Below are positions 1 through 9,323 of a stretch of DNA of 64,000 bases, piece by piece (position 1 is the stretch's first letter; every line of letters begins with the position of its first letter). The position numbers and the translations under genes are program-made. This stretch comes from Candidatus Heimdallarchaeota archaeon (GTDB taxonomy: Archaea > Asgardarchaeota > Heimdallarchaeia > Hodarchaeales > Hodarchaeaceae): assembly GCA_011364965.1 (NCBI GenBank), contig RDOB01000003.1:208930-272929 (forward strand). The letters run 5' to 3'. The notes under the pieces are model-generated. The model did not search any database. It was not told the origin of the DNA and saw only the letters and a list, made by a program, of their open reading frames with translations.

Positions 1-494
1 TACTTGAGAATTTTTTTACTAAATTTTGGACATTAATGCCATTTGATTTCATCTACTCACCCATAATTTCGTTTTTCTTTTCCTTCTAGCAAAATCGCTT
101 TGAAAGAGTGCTCAAAATTTCTAACCCTTTGCTATCCATCAAGAAATTAATATGTTCTTTAAGAAGGAGCGAAAAAGAATTTAGTATTAATGGTAAGGAT
201 TGTGGTAAAAAAATTTTTAAAAAAGTTTTAGTACCGAAAAAAAATTAATAATTATATTTTTGTTAAATTGAGAGCAATAAATTCAAAAAACAGCCAAATG
301 ATCCTAGCTAAATGTTTTTTTCTAGATTTATTTATTAGAAGATAAAAGAGTAATAAGATCAAGATAATTTTTGCATTATCAATGAGAAGAATGGATGAGG
401 GAGAACCGTTTAATCAACAAACTAGATTTTTATGAGAGCAAAATTAACAATTCTAAGTAATTTGGGTTCCTTTTCAGATTTTAAACTCAGGAAG
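1..494. other. AT-rich stretch without a recognisable gene
   Basis: I see no credible coding region, RNA gene or repeat here. All frames are broken by frequent stops on both strands. It sits just before the broken transporter gene at 495, so it may be decayed sequence. Confidence 0.5.
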
Positions 495-775
495 ATGAAA
501 ATCATGTCTGCCAATCCCCCGAATGAAATAAATCCAGATTTAAATCTCTCAGATTATAAAATTACTAATAAGGACGCTTCTGGCTTATTATTGCAATTTT
601 AAGTATTTCAAGTCAAATTGCATGGATTGCAGAAAATGCATGGTTCAATGCCTTCGTTTTTGATGCTTTAATACCTGACCCTCAACCTGTTGCAATGATG
701 GTTTTCTTTAATGCGATTACTGCAACTGTCACCATTTATATAATGGGAAGTCTCAGTGATGAAAAATATGAATAA
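495..775 (+). pseudogene. MFS transporter, N-terminal fragment with frameshift
   Basis: An ATG at 495 opens a frame that stops at 602. One base of frameshift around 575-590 restores a frame that runs to 775 and reads WLIIAILSISSQIAWIAENA, then WFNAFVFD, DPQPVAMM and ITATVTIYIMGSLSDE. This pattern (first helix with IAW.AEN.WFN, a second helix, then the GSLSD loop) is the start of a major facilitator transporter of a type common in archaea. The frame then ends after only about two helices out of the usual twelve, and nothing downstream continues it. So the gene is both frameshifted and truncated. It is unrelated in detail to the intact transporter at 54913. Confidence 0.7.
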
Positions 776-778
776 ATC

Positions 779-898
779 TCTGTGAATCTTTTGGTAAGTC
801 CAGCAAGAATACCGTGATATTCGTAGATTGGCACGTTCCAACTTATTCCTTCTTCTGCTTTTAGAATAGCGAGTTATAAAGTAAATATCACCCTGCAT
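779..898 (-). pseudogene. Degenerate protein fragment, family unknown
   Basis: On the minus strand two overlapping frames each look partly protein-like: one contains MQGDIYFITRYS, and the next frame contains KAEEGISWNVPIYEYHGILA. A single frameshift would join them. The fragment ends where the MFS relic begins. I cannot name the family, and it may be chance. Confidence 0.2.
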
Positions 899-919
899 AG
901 ATGATTTTATAAACTCAGG

Positions 920-1522
920 ATGAATACTATGATTATGCGCAAGCCATTAATTACTACATTCAAAAAAGAGTTGTCATTAGAACAACGTGAAGAATTACTC
1001 AGAGTATTGAAAGCCCGTTTTGAGGAAAACATGAACCGCCATAAAGGTCTTGAATGGGCAAAAGTACATGCTAAGCTGGAAGCAAATACTGAAAAACTGT
1101 GGTCACTCAATGAAATGGAAAGAACTGGCGGTGAACCAGATGTTGTTGGTTATGATAAAAAAACAAGCGAATACATTTTTTATGATTGTTCTGCGGAAAG
1201 TCCTAAAGGCCGAAGAAATGTTTGTTACGACCGTGAAGGGCAGGAAGCGAAGGAAAAGCGAGGGGTGCATCCAGAAGGTAACGTTATTGATATGGCAACG
1301 ACCATGGGCATTGAGCTTTTAACGGAAGAGCAATATCGAGAGTTGCAGAAACTTGGAAATTTCGATACGAAGACGTCTAGCTGGGTGAAAACACCTTCTG
1401 ATATTAGAAAACTCGGCGGTGCCATCTTTGCTGATCGCCGTTACGGCAATGTCTTCGTGTATCATAACAGTGCGCCTTCTTTCTACGGCGTTAGGGCGTT
1501 CCGTGGTTCGCTAAGGGTTTAA
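920..1522 (+). CDS. DUF4256 family protein
   Basis: 200 residues, cytosolic, no signal peptide or membrane segment. The sequence matches my memory of the DUF4256 family (function unknown, mostly bacterial): the middle has GGEPDVVGYD, YIFYDCSAESPKGRRNVCYD and an MGIELLTEEQYRELQ block, and the end has SSWVKTPSDIRKLGGAIF followed by FVYHNSAPSFYGVRAFRG. Length is normal for the family. Three in-frame ATGs lie close together at 920, 929 and 935, so the exact start is uncertain. The gene is visibly richer in G and C than its surroundings (for example the last 120 bases), which suggests recent transfer from a bacterium. It has no operon partner. Confidence 0.8.
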   Translation: MNTMIMRKPLITTFKKELSLEQREELLRVLKARFEENMNRHKGLEWAKVHAKLEANTEKLWSLNEMERTGGEPDVVGYDKKTSEYIFYDCSAESPKGRRNVCYDREGQEAKEKRGVHPEGNVIDMATTMGIELLTEEQYRELQKLGNFDTKTSSWVKTPSDIRKLGGAIFADRRYGNVFVYHNSAPSFYGVRAFRGSLRV

Positions 1523-1696
1523 ATTTTGTTATCTAATATTTTCAATCCCATTCTTAGTGTATTATTTTCATTGAATATCCTAGAGTAACTTACAATTAAA
1601 AAGTTCACAATAAACTCTATTTTCCAGAAAATCCGATTTATGGAAAATTTATCACTATTTTAAACAATTTATCATTTATTTTGGAAACTCACACTA

Positions 1697-2116
1697 TCAA
1701 TGATTACTAAATTCCAAAGAGAGGGAATTAATGCAGTATCTTAAACCACCCATTTCTTTAGGACCATCATTAAAAACATGTCCAAGATGACCTCCACAGG
1801 TTTTACATAATACTTCTTTTCTGATCATGCCATGGGAAGTGTCTTTTCGGGTGATGACAGTACCTTCCTCATTATTGGCAAAACTTGGCCATCCGCAGTT
1901 CGAATGGAATTTCTGATCTGATTTGAAAAGTACAGTGCCACAACCTCCACATTTATATTCCCCTTGCTCAAAATGATTCCAAAATTTGCCTGAAAAAGCC
2001 TGCTCTGTACCAGATTGTCGTAAAACAAAAAATTGCTCTGGTGCGAGTATTTTTTTCCATTCATCATCAGTTGTTGGGATTTTTTTATCTTTTTTCATTT
2101 CAATTTGATTATTCAT
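1697..2116 (-). CDS. msrB: Peptide-methionine (R)-S-oxide reductase MsrB
   Basis: 139 residues. Reduces the R form of methionine sulfoxide in proteins, in the cytosol. The two CxxC pairs that bind the structural zinc are present (CGGCGTVLF and CKTCGGHLGHVF). The catalytic motif near the C terminus is GLRYCINSLSLEF, with the active cysteine in the RYCIN context. The conserved GWPSF and DGP motifs are also there. Length is normal for a stand-alone MsrB. It lies only 16 bases downstream of the beta-helix protein gene on the same strand, which may be a shared transcript without a functional link. No MsrA is seen in the window. Confidence 0.93.
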   Translation of the reverse strand: MNNQIEMKKDKKIPTTDDEWKKILAPEQFFVLRQSGTEQAFSGKFWNHFEQGEYKCGGCGTVLFKSDQKFHSNCGWPSFANNEEGTVITRKDTSHGMIRKEVLCKTCGGHLGHVFNDGPKEMGGLRYCINSLSLEFSNH

Positions 2117-2132
2117 GGTAAGTGTTTAAATC

Positions 2133-3488
2133 TCACTCTAAATTTCTCGTAGGATTATAATAAAGAATAGGGATTACGCATGGGAAGAGATCTGAGTTAA
2201 TTGAATCACCACTTAGTAGATAAGGAGTATCAACGATATTATCGAAATCTAAATCTGGTTCGGTCCAATCGTTCCAATAATTAAATGAAATATTATTTTT
2301 CAATCCTAAATTGGTCCTATCTAGACCTTGGGATGTTCCAAGTGTCTCTGTTGGGTTGTTACTAATAAAATTATTTCGATAAATGGTATTATTGCTGCTT
2401 AGTTCTAAAAATAATCCTAATTGAACAGAATGAACAACCAAATTTTGGTATATTACACAATCATTCGTGTTTAGAAGAGTGATTCCGCCAATTATGCTTT
2501 GAGAGATTGTATTTGCTATAATGGTACAATTATTAGAGTGTGATTCCAGATAGATTCCAAAATTATTTCCTACAAATTGATTTTCAATTATCGTTACATT
2601 GTGTGAAAAGGAGAGGCCCAAGCCATAAATATCATTAGAAACGTTATTCTGCTTCACCAAGCTGTGAGGGGAATATCTCACGGTAATACCTTGGGTTCCA
2701 AAGCCCTCAATTCGATTAAACGTAATTTTGCTATAGGGTGAATCACTAATGGCGATAGAATGTGCATATTGATTCCTTATTATTGAATTGTTTGTAATAG
2801 TATAGTATGAAGATCGGCCTACCTCGATACCTGCATAAGCGCTTTCATATACAGCATTTAATTGGATAATTGTGCCTTTCGACTCTGTTGTGTAAATACC
2901 ATAATGTCCACTATAATTTACTGTATTTGATTGGATTATACAATTATTAGATTTTAAATGAACAGAAATTGCATCTTGTCCTGTATGTACAACTGTATTT
3001 TTACTTAAATTGCAATTTGGAGAATTCTCTATCCAAATCCCCACTTTTCTAGTATTTGAAACAGAGTTATGAGTAATCAATCCCTCATTCACTTGACTAA
3101 AAAAAATCCCATTTTCACTAGCACCTTGTATAGAGTTTGCTTTGACTTCAACATTTGAAACATTCAATAGATATAAGCCATATGAACCATTAGTTAGAAT
3201 ATTTCCTTCAACACGAAAATAAACCCGTGTGTGCTGAATATCAATTAACTTTCCAGACGGTGCGGATAAATTCAAACCCATAATTATATATGGGGTTTCT
3301 TTTGAGCCACTACCAAGCCACTCTTCTTCCAGAGCAACTGATTTAAATTCATTATCCCCCCTTATTGAAATCTGGTCTTGAACTGTTGCATCGCTATCAG
3401 GCAAAGATATTAAAAAAATTATGAGTCCAACAGACATCGTCATTAGTAATATTATACCGATTCCAATTTGAATTTTTCTAAAAATCAT
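2133..3488 (-). CDS. NosD-like parallel beta-helix protein, membrane anchored
   Basis: 451 residues. Residues about 7-29 form one hydrophobic segment (IGIGIILLMTMSVGLIIFLI) that would act as signal anchor, leaving the rest outside the cell. Residues about 80-430 carry many short repeats of the type N.I..N.I....GI.L......N.I..N.., the signature of right-handed parallel beta-helix proteins of the NosD/CASH class. The end has NNISFNYWNDWTEPD and then DTPYLLSGDSINSD, the usual closing motif of archaeal NosD-like proteins (NYWSDY...DTPY). Such proteins are thought to bind or cut polysaccharides or to bind metal; nothing here decides which. Confident about fold and location, not about role. Confidence 0.8.
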   Translation of the reverse strand: MIFRKIQIGIGIILLMTMSVGLIIFLISLPDSDATVQDQISIRGDNEFKSVALEEEWLGSGSKETPYIIMGLNLSAPSGKLIDIQHTRVYFRVEGNILTNGSYGLYLLNVSNVEVKANSIQGASENGIFFSQVNEGLITHNSVSNTRKVGIWIENSPNCNLSKNTVVHTGQDAISVHLKSNNCIIQSNTVNYSGHYGIYTTESKGTIIQLNAVYESAYAGIEVGRSSYYTITNNSIIRNQYAHSIAISDSPYSKITFNRIEGFGTQGITVRYSPHSLVKQNNVSNDIYGLGLSFSHNVTIIENQFVGNNFGIYLESHSNNCTIIANTISQSIIGGITLLNTNDCVIYQNLVVHSVQLGLFLELSSNNTIYRNNFISNNPTETLGTSQGLDRTNLGLKNNISFNYWNDWTEPDLDFDNIVDTPYLLSGDSINSDLFPCVIPILYYNPTRNLE

Positions 3489-3776
3489 GTTTACTCTTCT
3501 TCTATTTATAATTTGGATTTTAAAAAATAAATCCTTTGTATAGGAGATAAGAAAATAAACTCTAACTTATTTTTAAATTCCTTTCATGTCTTTGGATAAA
3601 TATTTAACAATTTATGAAATTTAGAAAGGAATCTTTAATTAAAAAAGCTATGATGATTGTATATTGCTAGGAATGTTTTTATTTTAAATGAGGATTGCAT
3701 AGAGAATCCATATTTCATGGATTAATGAATAAAGGTGAACAAGATGGATACTATTGGAGGAGACTCCTCCAATTCT

Positions 3777-4802
3777 TTACCACCGCCAAAATATGTCTTC
3801 AGCATGGCCAAGCAAATTAGAAATTTGGATTTTTTCACCATCATCGAGAACTACTTCTCCGTGATACAAACCATGCAGGATTGACGAATTCAAGTAAATA
3901 ATCCCAAAATTCAATTTCTCACGGAAAGGGAGAATGGGAGACAACTCCATTTCAAATCGATTGTCATTTGAAGTAAATGTCCACGATTGAGTAGGATCGC
4001 GATTTTGATGGTGAAAAGTTACTTCATCGAGTTTATGGGCTTTACCATCGTAAAAAATTATGTTTTCGGTATGTGTTGATAAATCTCCAAATCCATAGCC
4101 AATATTAAATGCAACTGGAACCCCATCTAGTAATCCACAAGCAGAACCCCATAACCAGTGAGTTTTATAAGGCCAAATCCCTCGGCCCCAATCCATTAAG
4201 CCGAAAGAGGATTCGGGTTCAAATGAATATTCTTGGTTTCCTATTTGAAGAGTTCCTGTGGCTGGCATGAAATTAATTTTGTGATTATAATAAAATAGAC
4301 GTGAATCTTGTTCATATCCAGTTACAACAACCGTATTATCCATCTGAGGCTTATCAGTGAGAGTAATATTCCCTTTTATGCCTTTCTTTCGGAAAGTAGG
4401 ATCATCAATTGATAAAATTCTTTGATTACCTCTTTTTTCAATAGTAGCTTGAAATTTATTTGTGGGAAATTCTACAATACTATCATCAAGAGAACTACGA
4501 GGCAGTAATTTAGAAAGAGTAAAGAATTTGAATATACCTCTTCCATCTCGCTCTTTATGTTTGAAATCTAACCAAACATAACTCATCTGCGTAAGATATC
4601 CTATGTCTCCAATTGTGAGTTGGAATCCAAAATCCTTGTTTAAAATCGAATAGTGATCCCATTCTTTAATTCGAGTCCATTTTTTCCCAATGTTTTCTTT
4701 ATTATACTTTAAGATAGGCTTTCTAGCCCATCCACGTTGTAATAGTGATCCATCTTCTTTAAAAAGGTTCGAACTTTCGATTATCTCATTTTGCAGTCCC
4801 AT
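3777..4802 (-). CDS. DUF2804 family protein
   Basis: 341 residues, no signal or membrane segment. It matches the DUF2804 family (function unknown, found in bacteria and archaea): the start has LFKEDGSLLQRGWARKPIL, the middle has FFTLSKLLPRSS, and the conserved core has FGLMDWGRGIWPYKTHWLWG followed by GVPVAFNIGYGFGD. The many aromatic residues and GxxxF patterns fit a beta-rich, lipocalin-like fold, but this is inference. It stands alone with no close same-strand neighbour that looks functional. Confidence 0.82.
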   Translation of the reverse strand: MGLQNEIIESSNLFKEDGSLLQRGWARKPILKYNKENIGKKWTRIKEWDHYSILNKDFGFQLTIGDIGYLTQMSYVWLDFKHKERDGRGIFKFFTLSKLLPRSSLDDSIVEFPTNKFQATIEKRGNQRILSIDDPTFRKKGIKGNITLTDKPQMDNTVVVTGYEQDSRLFYYNHKINFMPATGTLQIGNQEYSFEPESSFGLMDWGRGIWPYKTHWLWGSACGLLDGVPVAFNIGYGFGDLSTHTENIIFYDGKAHKLDEVTFHHQNRDPTQSWTFTSNDNRFEMELSPILPFREKLNFGIIYLNSSILHGLYHGEVVLDDGEKIQISNLLGHAEDIFWRW

Positions 4803-4838
4803 ATATACTTCCTCAAAATTGGTGATTGTTTCTGATAT

Positions 4839-5051
4839 TCAGTCCATATCTAATAGTTCAGATTTAATTTTAGAAAATGATCCTTTTATCTCTCTTTGCC
4901 AAGCTGGTAACTTTACCCTTTCATCAAAAAATGCTCGTTGGAAGACTCCTTCTATGAATCCGATTCTCTCTTCACCGTAACCCAATTGTAGCAAATAGTG
5001 TAAAAACTCTAGAAAAAATGGGTTAAATTTGACTGAGTGTGTTTTGGTCAA
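4839..5051 (-). CDS. Small hypothetical protein, possibly a gene remnant
   Basis: 70 residues starting at a TTG codon. The sequence looks protein-like (hydrophobic FLEFLHYLLQLGYGEERIGF, then a charged tail ending in KIKSELLDMD). An in-frame TAG about 20 bases before the TTG cuts off a further open stretch with its own ATG. The neighbouring frame reads ETRNLCFEVDPFDQNTL. This could be the C-terminal end of a broken longer gene. No family recognised. Confidence 0.35.
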   Translation of the reverse strand: MTKTHSVKFNPFFLEFLHYLLQLGYGEERIGFIEGVFQRAFFDERVKLPAWQREIKGSFSKIKSELLDMD

Positions 5052-5189
5052 AAGGATCTACCTCAAAACAAAGATTTCTAGTTTCATCTAGAGGAGAAAA
5101 TTAGAACTGATGAAAACGAAGAATATTAAAAAGGTGTTGAATAAGAACGCGAAGAATCAATTCTTCATATATTAGATAGGAGGATCATC

Positions 5190-5304
5190 ATGAGTACCTA
5201 CAACTTGGAGTTTAAATTTTTATAAAGGGGGAACTAGAAAAATAAACACTAGCCTAAATGCAGCTGTAAAACTAGCTACTCAAAAATTTGAATCTATTAG
5301 TTAA
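5190..5304 (+). pseudogene. Tiny frameshifted gene with good ribosome binding site
   Basis: A strong site (AGGAGG at 5178-5183) precedes ATG at 5190. The frame reads MSTYNLEFKF and then stops after a run of five T. Dropping one T from that run gives YKGGTRKINTSLNAAVKL and ATQKFESIS to a stop at 5304, a reasonable protein of about 37 residues. Either a recently broken small gene, or a sequencing or slippage site in the T run. No family known. Confidence 0.3.
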
Positions 5305-5517
5305 ATTCCACCATTAAATAGATTTGAAACTCTGCCAGTAAAATATTTTCACAATTAATAGATTTTCTCATATCGTGTAAAGGATGTTTTCTTTATTAAA
5401 TTTTTGAAGGTTTAATCTTTATCCTCATCAAGATTACTTCTAGACTTGGGATTGAATAATCTCATCCCTTTTTTAGGGTTAAATACACTAAGTAGATAGA
5501 TAAATAACATCCAAATA

Positions 5518-5715
5518 TTATATCTTAAGTAGTGTGATTGGACCATCATATTTAAGAATCCGTGTGAGAATTTCATCAAAATTAAAGGAATTAGGATCAT
5601 TTTTATATATGAATTCATCATTAGATTTAAAAAAACAGCTCTCTGAAAAACACAAGGTTACTCCTGTTATATCATCAGAGATTTGTTCAGGAATGCAATA
5701 TGCAGGTTGACTCAT
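5518..5715 (-). CDS. Small hypothetical protein
   Basis: 65 residues beginning MSQPAYCIPEQI and ending LKYDGPITLLKI. An AAGGTGAT-type site lies about 10 bases before the ATG, which supports translation. An overlapping minus-strand frame to 5412 continues with a hydrophobic stretch (IWMLFIYLLSVFNP), so this may be the first half of a frameshifted membrane protein. No family recognised. Confidence 0.35.
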   Translation of the reverse strand: MSQPAYCIPEQISDDITGVTLCFSESCFFKSNDEFIYKNDPNSFNFDEILTRILKYDGPITLLKI

Positions 5716-6026
5716 TAGCGATTATCACCTTTTTTTTAGTAATTTCTCTTCTTTCTTATAATTTTTGAACCGAGAGGTAGATTTCTAAGAATTATTGCAG
5801 TTATCAATAAAAATATGAAATCTAATGTGCTGAAAACCGTTCAAATGCTTTAGAATATAAGGAGGATGGAAAAGGAACAAATAATGTTTCTTTTTTTGCT
5901 TTATATATCAATAGTTTTGATTATTAGAAATTTTTAACTCTTAATATGTTACATTTGACTTCCTAATACTCATGTACGTCTAATTTCCTAAAGATTATAA
6001 TCAATTTCCTCAATCACAATTCTGTA

Positions 6027-6040
6027 GAATATATAAATAG
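6027..6040 (+). promoter_or_regulatory. Archaeal TATA box of the ABC transporter operon
   Basis: The sequence GAATATATAAATAG lies about 75 bases before the ATG at 6111. It is a good archaeal TATA box and would place the transcript start near 6060. The gene-free stretch 5716-6026 before it shows nothing else I can name. Confidence 0.55.
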
Positions 6041-6110
6041 ACTGAATAGAATGCCCTGATTTAGCCTATAAAAGCTTTGATACGTTTTTCGGTCCATAAG
6101 AGGAATTATT

Positions 6111-6797
6111 ATGAGTGAAGTATTAATAAAAACTGATTTTTTGGGAAAAGATTATGTTACAGGTGAAGTTACCGTCAATGCTCTAAAAGAAGTCAATTTG
6201 AGTGTAGAGAAAGGAAAATTTGTTGTAATCATTGGACCTTCTGGATGTGGGAAAACAACCTTGTTAAACCTAATTGGTGGAATTGATAGACCTTCAGAAG
6301 GATCGATAACTGTCGGTGCTAAAGTGATAACCAATATGTCTGAAAAAGAGTTGACTGGATTTCGGAAAGAAGATATAGGTTTTATTTTTCAATTTTATAA
6401 TTTAATTCCTGCACTAAATGCTCTGGAAAATGTTGAATTATCAGCTAGACTGAAATTTCCCAAGGATGCATATGAAAGATCTCTCGAAATGCTTAAAAGA
6501 GTAGGATTGGAAGAAAAAATCAATAAATACCCATCTCAACTTTCAGGTGGTGAGCAGCAACGAGTTGCTATTGCTCGTGCTTTAGCCAAAGAACCAAAAG
6601 TTGTATTAGCCGATGAACCAACTGGAAATCTTGATTCTAAAACAGGTAAGGCAATTATTAATTTAATGTTGGATATATGCAGAAATCAGAAAACAACATT
6701 CTTAATTGTAACCCACGATGTGTCAATTTCGGAACTCGCGGATCAGATAGTTCATTTACAGGATGGGCAAGTTATCAAAACTTCAGCTATCTTTTAG
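6111..6797 (+). CDS. ABC transporter ATP-binding protein, LolD/MacB type
   Basis: 228 residues. ATP-hydrolysing subunit of a membrane export or lipoprotein-release type ABC system; works with the permease encoded next. All motifs are intact: Walker [10 protein letters not shown] (about residue 41), Q-loop [10 protein letters not shown], signature [15 protein letters not shown], Walker [14 protein letters not shown] and the switch histidine in IVTHD. The EPTGNLDS form is typical of the MacB/LolD/FtsE group. The stop is 20 bases before the permease start, so both are one transcript. Confidence 0.92.
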   Translation: MSEVLIKTDFLGKDYVTGEVTVNALKEVNLSVEKGKFVVIIGPSGCGKTTLLNLIGGIDRPSEGSITVGAKVITNMSEKELTGFRKEDIGFIFQFYNLIPALNALENVELSARLKFPKDAYERSLEMLKRVGLEEKINKYPSQLSGGEQQRVAIARALAKEPKVVLADEPTGNLDSKTGKAIINLMLDICRNQKTTFLIVTHDVSISELADQIVHLQDGQVIKTSAIF

Positions 6798-6817
6798 GAT
6801 CCAAATAAGGTGGTTAT

Positions 6818-9256
6818 ATGACACGTACACGATTCTTATCACTAAAGAAAGTTTATCGAGATATTTTTCGGCACAAAAGTCGTACTTTTCCTATACTTCT
6901 ATTAATAGTATTTGGAACTGCTTTTGGCATTGCATTCCTCCAAATGGGTGTAAATTTAAAATTAACAAATGATTCAATTAATGAATCAATGGAAATGGGA
7001 GATATCTGGTTTGGGACGCGTCCATTTGATAATAGTGTTTTCAATGCAACCTTAATTGATAAATGGAATCAAACAGGGTTTATTGAAGCTGTACAGGCAC
7101 GGATATTTATTACTGGATATGTTTTGCTTCCTGATGATGTTAAAATTCCTGTTGATATCATTTCTCTACCCAATTCGACTAGAGCTGCTGTTAATGATAT
7201 AATAATACCTGAAAACACCTATTTTACGAATTTTCCTGAAATAAAAGATGGAGCATATGTTTCTGAACCCTATCTTCCTCAATTCGGTTGGAAGCAAGAT
7301 CAAACACTTCAAATTCAAACAACAAGTGATGGGAATTTGAAAAATTTCACTCTCACAATACTCGGAGGACAATTTAGTGCAGAATATCCATTCAGGAAAA
7401 GTGATTACTCTAAACTTAATTTAATCTCCGATCTTATTATTAAACTCAACATCTATGTTCGTGAGGATTATCTCCAACAAGAATTGTTTAATGGTCTTCC
7501 AGTTTATAACCAAATTGTTTTAAAGCTAAAAGACTCAAACAAGATCCAATCTATCGTTGAAGAAGTATCTGCATCCAGATTTTCAAAAGAATATATTTTC
7601 ACAGTATCAGAGTTTCCACGATTTCTCAAAGATATGCCCACAATGATCGAGTTAATAGGTTCTGTGTTTGCTGGATTTATTCTTTTGTTAGCTTCCTTTT
7701 CAATATATTTAACGGTGAATCGATTTATAGAAGAAGAGAAACCTCAAATTGGAGTCTTAAAAGGACTGGGATATGGAAATGAATATGTTCTACGACAATA
7801 TCTTCTTTACGGAGTTTTTTTCGCAATAATTGGTATAATTCCTGGAATTATTCTTGGATATATCTTAGACTTAGTAATTGTTCTAATGATCTCTGAAATC
7901 ATGTTTTCCTGGCCTTTTACTGTCCAAATAGTTACGCTGGAGTTTATTTTAATAATGCTAATCTCAGTTTCCATTACAACAACACTCGCTTGTTTTCTAT
8001 CAGCCCGTACTGCAGTTAAAATTTCTCCCCAAGCAGCAATAAGACCAAATATTTCACTTACTCTGAGCTCGAAATCTAAGATCGAGAGAATACTTGAATT
8101 GATTTCCCGAAAGCGACTACTTCCTGAAATAAAGTATTTCTTACGTGTTGTCTTTCAAAAACCCAAGAAAACTATTTTTTCACTTACAGCACTGAGTAGT
8201 GCAGTTGCTTTATTTGTCATGATGACCAGTTTCGTAGTTGCGATAAACAGCGGAACAGATGCAGTATTAGAAGCTGAATTATGGGATTTGAATTTTGAGC
8301 TCTCTCGTCCAGTAAGCTTCCAAAATGTTAAAAATAATTTAATGAGCAATGTAACCTTAACTGATTTTGATATTGAGCCAGCATTCACAGATTTTGCGAA
8401 AATTAAGGTAGAAAAAGACTTGGAAATTTGGACTAATATCATATTCTATGGTATTCGGACAAATACCTCTATGAAAGATTTTGAGAGGAATTTATTCTCT
8501 CAAAATAATTCACTGATTATATCACCCGATATAGCAAAAATATTCAATATTGAAGAAGGAGAATCCTATTCACTAATTGGACGCAATAATACAGAGGTTA
8601 CAATAGTAGTACAGACAATACTGACTAAAAATTCCTTATCGGGCTTTTTTGTTCCTCTAGAGTTAGCCATGATTTTATCATTTGGAGATTTGAGCTTAGA
8701 ACAAGCAAATATTTTATTAGTAGCCTCTGATAATCCAGCTGCTCTTTCAGAGGTGAAAGATATATTAGAGGAAGAGGATTACGTTCAGAACGTGATCACC
8801 GTAGATTCTTTAGTGGCATCTATTCGCTCATTCATTGATATAATGATCATTGGCTTTCTACTATTTGAATTCGGAGCTGCACTAATGGCTGCTATTATTA
8901 TATTTGGGATTATGTCTATAGCCACAGCAGAGAGGAAGAATGATTTTGCTGTAATGAAAGCACTGGGTATTAATAACAAGCGTATATATCAAATATCATT
9001 TACTGAAACTTCAGTCTTAACTATTATAGCAGGAGTAGTTGGATTCATTTTAGGGATCTTATTAGCTATCACTCTTACTGAGTGGATTAAAAACATACTC
9101 TCAACGACAATGGCGCCTATTTCCACTTCAATAGTAGATTTCATCATAGCTCTCATTTTTGCTTCCGTTACGCTTTACTTAGGGCAATTCATGGCTCTTA
9201 GAATCGCCTTGAAACAAAGTATTTCAGAAGTTACGAAGGATAAACTCTTTGCTTAG
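6818..9256 (+). CDS. ABC transporter permease with two FtsX domains
   Basis: 812 residues. An AAGGTGGTTAT ribosome site lies just before the ATG. One helix lies near the N terminus (about 27-46), followed by a large extracytoplasmic domain (to about 275). Three helices follow (about 280-420, the first FtsX domain), then another single helix near 455-475, a second outer domain, and a final FtsX set of three helices (about 675-800). This is the layout of long MacB-like permeases with two half-transporters in one chain. The substrate is unknown; related systems export peptides or lipids or act as mechanical transducers. Pairs with the ATPase upstream. Confidence 0.9.
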   Translation: MTRTRFLSLKKVYRDIFRHKSRTFPILLLIVFGTAFGIAFLQMGVNLKLTNDSINESMEMGDIWFGTRPFDNSVFNATLIDKWNQTGFIEAVQARIFITGYVLLPDDVKIPVDIISLPNSTRAAVNDIIIPENTYFTNFPEIKDGAYVSEPYLPQFGWKQDQTLQIQTTSDGNLKNFTLTILGGQFSAEYPFRKSDYSKLNLISDLIIKLNIYVREDYLQQELFNGLPVYNQIVLKLKDSNKIQSIVEEVSASRFSKEYIFTVSEFPRFLKDMPTMIELIGSVFAGFILLLASFSIYLTVNRFIEEEKPQIGVLKGLGYGNEYVLRQYLLYGVFFAIIGIIPGIILGYILDLVIVLMISEIMFSWPFTVQIVTLEFILIMLISVSITTTLACFLSARTAVKISPQAAIRPNISLTLSSKSKIERILELISRKRLLPEIKYFLRVVFQKPKKTIFSLTALSSAVALFVMMTSFVVAINSGTDAVLEAELWDLNFELSRPVSFQNVKNNLMSNVTLTDFDIEPAFTDFAKIKVEKDLEIWTNIIFYGIRTNTSMKDFERNLFSQNNSLIISPDIAKIFNIEEGESYSLIGRNNTEVTIVVQTILTKNSLSGFFVPLELAMILSFGDLSLEQANILLVASDNPAALSEVKDILEEEDYVQNVITVDSLVASIRSFIDIMIIGFLLFEFGAALMAAIIIFGIMSIATAERKNDFAVMKALGINNKRIYQISFTETSVLTIIAGVVGFILGILLAITLTEWIKNILSTTMAPISTSIVDFIIALIFASVTLYLGQFMALRIALKQSISEVTKDKLFA

Positions 9257-9323
9257 AAAAAATCTTCTATGATATCCATAGACCTTTAAAAAAGATTTGA
9301 AATTTCAAATCCACCTCGAATTA

